Part shown: in pieces, positions 43,944-52,087 of the stretch | Layout of the letters: the number at the start of each line of letters is the position of its first letter | Numbering within the stretch: position 1 is the first letter of the stretch | NCBI GenBank assembly: GCA_964396965.1 | Contig: CAYNGD010000002.1 | Location: 1-64,000 of the forward strand | From: JABMRW01 sp964396965 | GTDB taxonomy: Bacteria > Chloroflexota > Dehalococcoidia > Dehalococcoidales > BS750m-G39 | Reading direction: 5' to 3' | DNA length: 64,000 nucleotides | Program-made: the position numbers and the translations under genes | The notes under the pieces: generated by a model | Databases searched by the model: none | What the model was told of the DNA's origin: nothing | What the model saw: the letters and a program-made list of their open reading frames with translations, nothing else

Positions 43944-45041
43944 CTAGTCAAGGTCAACAAAGCGGTCTTCCAGCTTTTTTGAGACCTGGGGCATGGTGGT
44001 GTACTCCATCTCCTCCAGGGGCAGGCGGTGGGGCTCAAAGGGCCCGTGGCGGCGCAGGTAGTCGGCCACCTCGTTGGCCTGCTGGCGGGCGAGGTCAAAG
44101 GACTTATCGGCGAACATATCCCGGGGCCCCACCAGCTTGCCTTCGGCTAGCTGAAAACCGAGGGCGACCACCCTGGGCGGCCCGTCGAAGCGGGTGGGGG
44201 TGCTGTCCTCAACCGCTACCGGCATGAAGGGCCCGTGGTGCGAGCCCCGCATCCACCCCTCCACCAGCAGGGGCAGGGTGAACGGCTCCAGCACCTCACC
44301 CACCGCCGGAAAATCGCCCTGCGCCCGCACGATGCAAACCGGGTCGTCCTTGCCCACATAGCGGCCGGCGATCAGGGCCAGGCGCTGGGTGGAAGAGGCG
44401 GCGGCTATCTCGCCGGTAATGCGGTGGTAGACCGACTTGACCATGTAGCGCGACGGCGCCCCGATGTAGACCAGTAAATCATAAATCTCCTCGGGAGTAT
44501 TAAAGATTATCTTGCGGCTCTTCTTCACATCCTGTACCTCAAAGGCAAAGCCGCAGTGCATGTTGGGGGCAATGACCAGACCGACGGTATTGAAGGGGTC
44601 GGCGAACATCTTGTAAAGCGGCAGGTTCCAGGCCCCCGCCGAGGTCTTATCAGCCATGAAGATGATGACCGGCTCGGCGGGCCGCTCCTCGAACTCCATC
44701 TCGGTCACCCCCGGCCCCAGCCCGTGAACGGTGCCGGTGCAGGCATCGGCCAGCAGGTCCTGGCCGGCGCCGTAGAGCTTAAGGCTCTTGGCCAGCTCGG
44801 TGCAGTCAACGAAGGTATCCCAGGCGCACTTGTGAATCTGACCATCGCCCTCGCCGCGCTGGTGGGTCATAATCAGCTGCAGGTCATCGCCGCACTTGGC
44901 CACCCGGTAGTCAATGAGCAGCCCCTCTTTCTTGGCCCTAGCCAGGTGCTCGGCCGCCCGCGCCAGGATATCCGGATGAGACTCGGAATGCCCTACAAAC
45001 CCCCCGATATCAGCCTTAATCACGCTCAGCGTAATCTTCAT
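43944..45041 (-). CDS. fbp: Fructose 1,6-bisphosphate aldolase/phosphatase (type V)
   Basis: A 365-residue bifunctional archaeal-type FBP aldolase/phosphatase, which makes fructose 6-phosphate from triose phosphates in gluconeogenesis. The N-terminus MKITLSVIKADIGGFVGHSE and the later DKTSAGAWNLPLYKMFADPF are typical. This heat-stable enzyme is found in Archaea and deep-branching bacteria. It has Mg-binding acidic residues as in the family. It lies between cobO and rdgB on one strand. Confidence 0.96.
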   Translation of the reverse strand: MKITLSVIKADIGGFVGHSESHPDILARAAEHLARAKKEGLLIDYRVAKCGDDLQLIMTHQRGEGDGQIHKCAWDTFVDCTELAKSLKLYGAGQDLLADACTGTVHGLGPGVTEMEFEERPAEPVIIFMADKTSAGAWNLPLYKMFADPFNTVGLVIAPNMHCGFAFEVQDVKKSRKIIFNTPEEIYDLLVYIGAPSRYMVKSVYHRITGEIAAASSTQRLALIAGRYVGKDDPVCIVRAQGDFPAVGEVLEPFTLPLLVEGWMRGSHHGPFMPVAVEDSTPTRFDGPPRVVALGFQLAEGKLVGPRDMFADKSFDLARQQANEVADYLRRHGPFEPHRLPLEEMEYTTMPQVSKKLEDRFVDLD

Positions 45042-45060
45042 AGCTCCTCCCTTATCTTAA

Positions 45061-45651
45061 CTAATATTCAAATCCCTCCCGCGCCTCCACCCCGCCGTCA
45101 TAGGGGTGCTTAATCTTCAGGCATTCGGTTACCAGGTCGGCCACCCGCACCAGCTCTTTATCCGCCTCTCGGCCGGTAAGGATAAGCTCCACGCCCTGCG
45201 GTTTAGCCTCGATAAACCTCAGCACCTCATCCACCCCCAGCAGGTTGAAGGCCACCGCCAGGTTAACCTCGTCCAGCACCACCAGGTCGTATTCCCCGCT
45301 GAGCATGGCCCGGCGGGCAGCCGCCAGCGCCCTGGCCGCCTCTACCTTCTCCTCAGGCCTGATATTATCCGGGTCAATAAACCGACCGGAGCCGAAGCTC
45401 TCCAAGGTAACACCGGGCAGCCCGGAAAGGACCTGGCGCTCGCCGTAAAGATAATCGCCCTTCATAAAAAGGGCGATGTAGACCTTGAGGCCGTGCCCCA
45501 ATGCACGGATTACGATGCCGATAGCCGCCGAGGTCTTCCCCTTACCATCGCCAGTGAAAACCTGAACCAGACCTCTGCGCAGTGGTGATGGGGAATTAAA
45601 TGATGCTTTCTCGCCCAATAAAACACCTGAGCTAAAGCTAAACAATGGCAA
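45061..45651 (-). CDS. cobO: Cob(I)yrinic acid a,c-diamide adenosyltransferase
   Basis: A BtuR/CobO/CobA-type enzyme that adenosylates the corrinoid. The P-loop GDGKGKTSAAIG lies at about 34-45, with LVVLDEVNLA (Walker B-like) and ELILTGR later. The annotated frame begins with TTG at 45651; another TTG (45618) has AGGTG six bases upstream and may be the true start, removing 11 residues. Corrinoids serve many enzymes in this group, including reductive dehalogenases and methyltransferases. Confidence 0.92.
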   Translation of the reverse strand: MPLFSFSSGVLLGEKASFNSPSPLRRGLVQVFTGDGKGKTSAAIGIVIRALGHGLKVYIALFMKGDYLYGERQVLSGLPGVTLESFGSGRFIDPDNIRPEEKVEAARALAAARRAMLSGEYDLVVLDEVNLAVAFNLLGVDEVLRFIEAKPQGVELILTGREADKELVRVADLVTECLKIKHPYDGGVEAREGFEY

Positions 45652-45833
45652 TTTAGTTTAGCAACCCCGGCCCTCCAATGTCAAGGATTTGGCATCTTCT
45701 GTGTCTATTTTCACTTTTTGCCTATCAAATAGTCATAAAGTCGAACCCTAAAAGATTACAAATTTGTGACATTTGCTTGGCATCTGGACTCCGGAGATGC
45801 TTAGAAGCGATATTGCACCTGGGAGGGCAGGGA

Positions 45834-46748
45834 CTAGGCGTCTCGGAGGAGCTCCAGGAGAACCGCCAATAAAACGACGGCTGGTAGCCCCGAAAGGGGC
45901 TTAGCATATTGCCCCGACCATAATTTGGCCAGGAACGGCAGCCTGAGCGGCTGTGCCGGAACCGGGCGCTCCTGGCCCAAAAACCTGACCAGCACCTCGG
46001 AGAACCCGGCGATGTTCTGTTTATAGACGCTATGACCGCACTCTTCGAAAACCTGCAGCTGGCAGTCCGGGATAAGCCGCGCCGCCGCGTAGGCATTACG
46101 AACCGAGACGATATTGTCCCTGGCACCCCAGACCAAAAGCGTCGGCACTTCTAGCTTGGTGAGGCGGTTTGATAAGATTCTTTCCTGCCCGCTGAGTGAG
46201 TGGATGTACCTCCCCATATCCATCTTGATGGGCGGTAACGGATTGATGAAGGCAGCCGGGCGGTAGAACTGGCCACCCACCCGCCGGACCCACCGGAACA
46301 GCGCCTGAGCCGCCCGCCCCAGAGACCTGATGAAGGACGAGGCCGAAAAAACCCTTATCCACAGAGCAACCCGGTTGCCCAGCCCGAAACTGCTGACCAG
46401 AACCAGCCTCTCTACCCGGTACGGATAGTTGAGGGCATAGTCAAGGGCGATTGAGCCGCCGATGGAATGCCCGACCAGATGAAACCGTTCCAGGCCTAGA
46501 CTAGCGGAGAAGTCCTCGACGAATGAGACAAGCTCCGGCAGATCGAAATTGTCACCCATAGACTGACTGTTGCCATATCCGGGAAGGTCGGGAACATAGA
46601 CCCGGTAATACCTGGAAAGCTCGGCGGCACTCCGGAGCCAGGCGCGGGCGCCGTCCCCACCCCCATGTAATATGATAACGGGCTCGCCCTCTCCGCCGGT
46701 AAGATAGCTGATATCGAGCCTGCCCACTTTTACCTTTTCATTACGCAT
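45834..46748 (-). CDS. Alpha/beta hydrolase
   Basis: A 304-residue alpha/beta hydrolase. The oxyanion segment is ILHGGGDGARAW, the nucleophile Ser lies in LVGHSIGGSIALDYA, the acid in LVWGARDNIV and the His in ECGHSVYKQN. A hydrophobic C-terminal tail (LPAVVLLAVLLELLRD) may attach it to the membrane. It may be a lipase or esterase. The neighbours upstream are the membrane-lipid genes plsY and a patatin. Confidence 0.88.
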   Translation of the reverse strand: MRNEKVKVGRLDISYLTGGEGEPVIILHGGGDGARAWLRSAAELSRYYRVYVPDLPGYGNSQSMGDNFDLPELVSFVEDFSASLGLERFHLVGHSIGGSIALDYALNYPYRVERLVLVSSFGLGNRVALWIRVFSASSFIRSLGRAAQALFRWVRRVGGQFYRPAAFINPLPPIKMDMGRYIHSLSGQERILSNRLTKLEVPTLLVWGARDNIVSVRNAYAAARLIPDCQLQVFEECGHSVYKQNIAGFSEVLVRFLGQERPVPAQPLRLPFLAKLWSGQYAKPLSGLPAVVLLAVLLELLRDA

Positions 46749-46862
46749 TGTCTCCCAAATCCCTTATGTTATGTATTCTTTCCCAACTATTATATACACA
46801 GCGGCCTGAATATTCAAACGAATAAAGGGAATGAAGCGAGAGAGACAAGCTGCGGGCGATAG

Positions 46863-47576
46863 CTAACTTGAAGGCGATTTGGGGTGGTCGTGCTTTAGGC
46901 ACTCGGCGGTATTCAGCCCCCGGTTTACCCAGGCCTGCCCGTCTTTTATGTCCCGGTCCAGGAACAAGCGGTTGAACAGCAGCTCCGTCCTGCTGACACC
47001 GGCGCCTGCCAGGGTGCGCGGGGCCAGAAGGCGCCGGGAGACCAGCAACAGGAACATGGCCAGAAAGCTTAGGGTCATCACCAGGGGCTTCCCGCTCAGC
47101 CAGCTTACCAGCGGCGTGGCCGCTATCGCCGCTTCGACGGCTATCGGCGTGCTGTGGACTAAGCGAAGGAGGATACCGGCCAGCACCAGGAAGGCCACTA
47201 TCTCCCAAGGGAAATAGCCGTTTACCAGCGGCAGGGCCAGCGTCACGGCCAGAGTCGTCATGACACCCCGCCCCCCGCTGAAGCGGAGAAACAGGGGCCA
47301 GTTATGAGCGATAACCGCCGCCAGACCCACCCCCGCCTGCTCCAGGATTCCCATACCCAGCAGGTGGGCCACCCAGACCGGGACCGCTCCTTTAGCCATA
47401 TCAAAGACGACGGCGGGCACCGCCGTCCAGTAAGCCGTCGCTTTTACCAGATTGCTTACTCCGAGGTTGCCGCTCCCGCACTTACGGAGGTCTATCCCGT
47501 AAAAACCCCTGGCCAGCAGGTAGTTAACCGGCACTGAAGCAACAACATAACTGGCCACCAGCAGCAGGAAAACCAT
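46863..47576 (-). CDS. plsY: Glycerol-3-phosphate acyltransferase PlsY
   Basis: A 237-residue membrane enzyme that acylates glycerol 3-phosphate with acyl phosphate, the first step of phospholipid synthesis. It shows the GSGNLGVSNLVKA and FSGGRGVMTTLAV motifs of the family, and five or six hydrophobic helices. A C-terminal cytoplasmic extension (about 190-237) is longer than usual. It lies 12 bases downstream of the patatin gene. Confidence 0.9.
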   Translation of the reverse strand: MVFLLLVASYVVASVPVNYLLARGFYGIDLRKCGSGNLGVSNLVKATAYWTAVPAVVFDMAKGAVPVWVAHLLGMGILEQAGVGLAAVIAHNWPLFLRFSGGRGVMTTLAVTLALPLVNGYFPWEIVAFLVLAGILLRLVHSTPIAVEAAIAATPLVSWLSGKPLVMTLSFLAMFLLLVSRRLLAPRTLAGAGVSRTELLFNRLFLDRDIKDGQAWVNRGLNTAECLKHDHPKSPSS

Positions 47577-47588
47577 ACCCTCACCAAA

Positions 47589-48467
47589 TTAGGGCGCTCC
47601 CGATTTCACCGAAACCGGTAAAAGCTTGGCGATGTGCGCCAAGGCGGCGCGCTTTCCGGCTTCAATCATCTCGGCAGTATGGCTCAAATCCCACATTCGC
47701 ACCTTATCGAAGCCCAGCGCATGTATATAATGAACCTTCCCATTGGGCAGTTTCTTGGCCCACTGCAGGTCTTCCCGGAAATGCTCGTAGAATACGGCGC
47801 TCACCACCTGCTGGATGACGTCCAGTATACCCCAGTACTTCGGCTGCGGCTTTCTCTCCACGCCCACGTCAATAGCGTAAATCTCGGTGGCCCCCATATC
47901 CACGGCGATGCGGATGGGCAGGTCGCTCATGAAGGCCCCATCAACAAACAGGCGCCCCCGGTAGTCCCAGGGAGGCAGGAAAGGGGCCACCGCCGTTGTC
48001 GCCATCAAGGCATCCAGCACCGGCTCCGACTTATCGACACCGAATACGTGCAGCTCGCCGCTGTCCAGCGTGACCGCAGCGATATAGAGCTCGGCGGCCC
48101 CTATGTCGGCGAAGCTACGGACGTTCCTAAGGACACGAAACTTGAGAAAATGCCTGAGTCCGCGGTTGCTGAATAGGCCTTTCTTCCCAGTGGCAAGGCG
48201 CCAGGCCATGGAAAGAGGGTTTCCGGGTAAAATCTCTCTCTTATTCAGACTCAGCCACTGACGTACGACGGTGGCCGCTCCCATCCGGGTGGGGTCCAGG
48301 GCGATGCCGGTAGCATTTATGGCGCCGACTGATGTCCCCACCAGCAGCTGGGGCTGGATACCCTGCTCAAGCAGCGTCACCAGAGCCCCCACCTCCAGAG
48401 CGCCCCGGATGCCGCCGCCGCTGAGCACAAAAGCCACCCTTTCCCCTTCTTCATTTTGGTAGTTCAT
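47589..48467 (-). CDS. Patatin-like phospholipase
   Basis: A 292-residue patatin-type serine hydrolase: oxyanion loop LSGGGIRGALEVGALVTL, nucleophile Ser in LVGTSVGAINATG, and the catalytic Asp in VDGAFMSDLPI. It would release fatty acids from membrane lipids. It is followed by plsY and an alpha/beta hydrolase on the same strand, which suggests a lipid-remodelling operon. Confidence 0.92.
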   Translation of the reverse strand: MNYQNEEGERVAFVLSGGGIRGALEVGALVTLLEQGIQPQLLVGTSVGAINATGIALDPTRMGAATVVRQWLSLNKREILPGNPLSMAWRLATGKKGLFSNRGLRHFLKFRVLRNVRSFADIGAAELYIAAVTLDSGELHVFGVDKSEPVLDALMATTAVAPFLPPWDYRGRLFVDGAFMSDLPIRIAVDMGATEIYAIDVGVERKPQPKYWGILDVIQQVVSAVFYEHFREDLQWAKKLPNGKVHYIHALGFDKVRMWDLSHTAEMIEAGKRAALAHIAKLLPVSVKSGAP

Positions 48468-48541
48468 CTTTGCTCAACTATGCCACTATAGCCTTGCCGC
48501 CGTGGAAAAGTTATAAAATGAAACTAAAAAGGGTTGCAAAA

Positions 48542-50434
48542 CTATGACATTTCGTCAGCTTCGGAAAGAGGCTCAGTAAAGGCGGCTTCCAGTTCCGGCC
48601 CCTCCAGCGTTTCCTTAGCCAGGAGTTTCTTGGCCAGATGGGCCAGCCTCGGTCTGTTCTCGCCGAGCAGCTTCCTGGCCACCTGGTGGGCCTCCTCAAG
48701 AATCCGGTGCACCTCCTCGTCAATCTGCCTGGCGACTTCCTCACTGTAGTCCCTCTGCTCCGGGGGGCCGATGCCCAGGTAGCTCGGCACCGTCGTCTGA
48801 CCGTAGGTCCTCAGGCCCAGCTTCTCGCTCATGCCGTAATCGGTAACCATTTTCCGGGCTATCTCGGTGGCCTGCCTGATGTCGCTGTGCGGCCCGGTGG
48901 ACACCTCATTGAACATCATCTCCTCGGCGGCGTGTCCGGCCAGGAATGTGGCCAGAGCGTCCTTGAACTGAGACTTGGTCATGAAATAGCGGTCCTCCTC
49001 CAGGAGCCGCGTGTAACCGCCCATGGTGCCGCGGGCTATAATAGATATCTTGTGCACCGGGTCAACATTAGGCAGCATGTGCGCCACCAGGGCATGGCCG
49101 GCTTCGTGGTAGGCGGTCAGCTCCTTGTCCTTGGGTTTAATCTTGAGGCTCTTCCTCTCCGGACCGGCCAGGACACGGTCAATAGAGTCCTCGAGCTCCT
49201 CCATACCAATGGTCTTCTTGTTCCGCCTGACCGCCAGAATAGCCGCCTCGTTGACCAGCTCGGCCAAATCGGCGCCGCTGAAGCCGTGGGTCTGCTTGGC
49301 AATCGTTTCCAGGTCAACCGACTTGTCCATAGCCTTACCCTTGGCGTGAATCTTGAGGATGGCCGTCCGGCCAACGGTATCGGGACGGTCCAGGGTTACC
49401 CGCCGGTCAAACCGGCCCGGCCTCAGCAGTGCCTGGTCAAGCACGTCGACCCGGTTGGTGGCGGCCAGGACGATGACGCCGATGCTCGGGTCGAAGCCGT
49501 CCATCTCAACCAGTATCTGGTTAAGGGTCTGCTCCCTCTCCTCGTGGCTGCCGGGTATAGCCCCGGCGCGCTGGCGGCCTACGGCGTCTATCTCGTCGAT
49601 AAAGATGATGCAGGGGGCATTGCGCTTGGCCTCGTTGAACAGGTCACGCACTCTGGCGGCACCCACGCCGACAAACATCTCGACGAACTCGCTGCCGCTG
49701 ATGGCGAAGAAGGGGACGCCGGCCTCGCCAGCCAAGGCCCGGCCGAGGAGGGTTTTGCCTGTCCCCGGGGGTCCGACCAGCAGTATGCCCTTGGGTATAG
49801 TCGCCCCGATTGACTGGAACTTCCAGCGGTCTTTCAGAAACTCGACAACTTCCTTAAGGTCCTCTTTGGCTTCCTCGACGCCAGCAACGTCGGCGAAGGT
49901 GATGTGGGGCCTGTCCGGTGAAAAGAGCCGCGCCCGGCTGCGCCCGATGCCCATCGCCTGGTTCTGGGCGGTGCGGCCGGCCCGCATAAAGAAATATAAC
50001 AGGCCGATAATTAGAAGAAAGGGCAAGACGGTAAAGAGCATGCTGCTGAAGCCACTGCTGGCGGCACTGGTGGCATAGTTCGCCGGCAGGACAAACCCCA
50101 GCTCCTGCAGGCTGGCGACGGTCAGCGAGTCGATATTGGTCACCAGCTGGGTGCCGTTGGTAACATCAACAGAGTTCCCGTTGACCTCGGTGATCTTGAT
50201 GGGGGGGCCGGTTACCGCTGCCGTCATGGTCATGGTGCCGCTGCTGGTATCGACCATGACCTGGCTGATGTTGCCTGTCTTAGACAGCGCGATAGCCTGG
50301 CTAAGGCTGATATTCATCGGGCTGCCGGTTAGCTGGCAGCCCGATAGCCAAAATATGCCCAGACCAACCACCATAAGGCAGGCTATCCGATAAAGGATAT
50401 GTGACTTAAGGCTGCCGCTCTTTTTCACCATCAT
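48542..50434 (-). CDS. ftsH: ATP-dependent zinc metalloprotease FtsH
   Basis: A 630-residue membrane AAA+ protease. The N-terminal membrane region (residues 12-30) is followed by an extracytoplasmic domain to about 130, a second helix (133-150), then the AAA domain with Walker A GPPGTGKT (221-228), Walker B IIFIDEIDA and SRH, and the peptidase domain with HEAGH (443-447). The N-terminal segment ends in FWLSGC (Cys33), like a lipobox, unusual for FtsH. It overlaps the preceding small gene by four bases. Confidence 0.95.
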   Translation of the reverse strand: MMVKKSGSLKSHILYRIACLMVVGLGIFWLSGCQLTGSPMNISLSQAIALSKTGNISQVMVDTSSGTMTMTAAVTGPPIKITEVNGNSVDVTNGTQLVTNIDSLTVASLQELGFVLPANYATSAASSGFSSMLFTVLPFLLIIGLLYFFMRAGRTAQNQAMGIGRSRARLFSPDRPHITFADVAGVEEAKEDLKEVVEFLKDRWKFQSIGATIPKGILLVGPPGTGKTLLGRALAGEAGVPFFAISGSEFVEMFVGVGAARVRDLFNEAKRNAPCIIFIDEIDAVGRQRAGAIPGSHEEREQTLNQILVEMDGFDPSIGVIVLAATNRVDVLDQALLRPGRFDRRVTLDRPDTVGRTAILKIHAKGKAMDKSVDLETIAKQTHGFSGADLAELVNEAAILAVRRNKKTIGMEELEDSIDRVLAGPERKSLKIKPKDKELTAYHEAGHALVAHMLPNVDPVHKISIIARGTMGGYTRLLEEDRYFMTKSQFKDALATFLAGHAAEEMMFNEVSTGPHSDIRQATEIARKMVTDYGMSEKLGLRTYGQTTVPSYLGIGPPEQRDYSEEVARQIDEEVHRILEEAHQVARKLLGENRPRLAHLAKKLLAKETLEGPELEAAFTEPLSEADEMS

Positions 50435-50658
50435 TCTATTTTTATCTTGGTCCGGCGCTTCCCCGGCGCCTTCTCCTTCTCATCCATCCTCTGAATGGCG
50501 GCATCAATCAAGCTCCTGAAGGCCATCAGCATCTCCTTGCGAGACGCCCTGACATGCGCGCCAGCTTCGCCCAGGACCAGCTTACGGAAAACCGGCTTGA
50601 TGTGCAGGGTGAGGCCTTCCTGCGGATGATACTCCCATTCAATGCTTCCTTTAGCCAT
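50431..50658 (-). CDS. Small basic protein of unknown function next to ftsH
   Basis: A 75-residue protein ending in a lysine- and arginine-rich tail (PGKRRTKIKIE). The start is well placed (GGAGGTGAC upstream). It has no membrane segment or cysteine and no family I recognise. It sits between the ArsA-like gene (18 bases upstream) and ftsH (ATGA overlap), so it is part of their operon. Confidence 0.72.
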   Translation of the reverse strand: MAKGSIEWEYHPQEGLTLHIKPVFRKLVLGEAGAHVRASRKEMLMAFRSLIDAAIQRMDEKEKAPGKRRTKIKIE

Positions 50659-50676
50659 TAGTCACCTCCACTACGG

Positions 50677-51870
50677 TTAGTTCTTCCGCCGCACGCTTTG
50701 CCTCTCTTGGCTGCCAAAGCTGACCACAAGCTTGCCGCCCTCAAATTTGGCTCCAGCAACCTTAAGGTTCACTATCGAACGCGGCAGGATAATGTTACGG
50801 CGGTACGCCCCCAGCCTGATTATCAGCTCGTCCCCGTTCCGGGAGAGGTCAATCTCTTCCTTGGTGGTGTAGGGGAAGTCGAAGCTCAGCAGATACTGGC
50901 CTTTTACCTTCTCAAAGTTCTGCGCCTTACCGGCGTAGAATATCTGGGTCGGGTCACGGTCGGCATAGAGCTCCCTGGCCGTTTCCTTGAGCATGTCCAT
51001 CCCGACCACCTCCTGCTCCAGCAGCGGCAGGCCGATGACCAGCAGCGGGGCAAAGCGTTCCTCAATATCCTTGTAGTACTGCTCCTGGTTCGTCTTCCAG
51101 AAATCAAAGTAGTGGTCGGTCACCTCCTTGGGTATCAGCCGGTTGCAGATGACCAGGTCGGTACCGTAGCCATAAAGATTGAGATAGGTGAAGGTGCGCT
51201 GCGTCTCCTTGATAACCATCTTTTCCGGGTTCAACACCAGCCGGATGGAGGTCCTGGCCGGGTCGGTCAGGATGGTGCGCATCGCCTCAAGCTGAGGGAA
51301 CAGGTGCTCGACGGCGTCGAGCACCTCCTCGCCGGGGAGGGGGACGTTTATCAAGGGTCTCAGCACCGGGCGGACGGCGCTGACCACGCGGCGCTCGATA
51401 GGGAAGAGCCGCCTCATCCACCAGTCCAGCATCTCGGGAAAACTGAGCAGGCGCAGGGTCTCACCGGTCGGCGCCGAATCAACGACCACGGTGTCGTACT
51501 GGCCGCTTTGGGCGTAGGTGACGATGTAGAGCAGGTTGGCCAGCTCCTCCATACCGGGCAGAAAGGCCATCTCGTCAGCGACCACGTCCTCCAGGCCGCG
51601 CCAGGCCAGCAGGGAAGCAATCCACCGCTGGATGGTCACCCAGTTTTCGTTAACCGCAGTGCCGAGGTCGGTTTCCTGCGCCCAAAGGTTGGCCGCCAGC
51701 CGGTTTGGTTTGCTGCCGATGGGCGAGTCAAAGGAATCGGAAAGGCTATGGGCGGCGTCGGTGCTCAACACCAGGGTACGGTAGCCAAGTTCGGCGCAGC
51801 CCAATGCCGTCGCTGCCGCAATGGTGGTTTTGCCCACGCCGCCCTTACCGGTGTAGAGGAGGATTCTCAT
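50677..51870 (-). CDS. ArsA/GET3-like ATPase
   Basis: A 397-residue P-loop ATPase of the ArsA/GET3 type. Deviant Walker A GKGGVGKTTIAAATALGCAE at about 8, switch I STDAAHSLSD and switch II VDSAPTGETLRLL; a C-terminal small beta domain resembles the alpha-crystallin-type tail of TRC40/ArsA relatives. No arsenic pump or reductase genes are near. In this context it may deliver membrane proteins, fitting the adjacent FtsH. Function is inferred. Confidence 0.88.
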   Translation of the reverse strand: MRILLYTGKGGVGKTTIAAATALGCAELGYRTLVLSTDAAHSLSDSFDSPIGSKPNRLAANLWAQETDLGTAVNENWVTIQRWIASLLAWRGLEDVVADEMAFLPGMEELANLLYIVTYAQSGQYDTVVVDSAPTGETLRLLSFPEMLDWWMRRLFPIERRVVSAVRPVLRPLINVPLPGEEVLDAVEHLFPQLEAMRTILTDPARTSIRLVLNPEKMVIKETQRTFTYLNLYGYGTDLVICNRLIPKEVTDHYFDFWKTNQEQYYKDIEERFAPLLVIGLPLLEQEVVGMDMLKETARELYADRDPTQIFYAGKAQNFEKVKGQYLLSFDFPYTTKEEIDLSRNGDELIIRLGAYRRNIILPRSIVNLKVAGAKFEGGKLVVSFGSQERQSVRRKN

Positions 51871-52010
51871 CCCTGTCTCTCCCTTCAGGCCATAAACTTA
51901 GATTTATCCAAAATAAGGATAACTTTATCATTATAGAATAGTCACAAAATTAGGGTCAAAATAGTTACAAAACTATGACATTAACCAACGCCAAGAAATT
52001 CTACCATAAT

Positions 52011-52039
52011 TTGTTACCCCCGAGTGATAGTGCTATAAT
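52011..52039 (+). promoter_or_regulatory. Sigma70-like promoter for the acyl-CoA carboxylase gene
   Basis: TTGTTA (52011-52016), 17-base spacer, TATAAT (52034-52039), 49 bases upstream of the carboxylase start. The -35 box is imperfect; the -10 is consensus. Confidence 0.62.
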
Positions 52040-52087
52040 GGCACTGCCCAAAACTTGACACTGAATCTATAAGGAGATGACTCTGAG

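Noticed and set aside
48638..49813. A 391-codon plus-strand frame opposite ftsH
   Set aside because: Antisense to FtsH with conserved AAA and HEAGH motifs; shadow frame.
50677..51870. Arsenite efflux ATPase role for the ArsA-like gene
   Set aside because: No arsB, arsC, arsD or arsR near; the context with ftsH favours a GET3-like or unknown role.
50698..51936. A 412-codon plus-strand frame opposite the ArsA-like gene
   Set aside because: Shadow of a gene with clear P-loop motifs; no family resemblance of its own.
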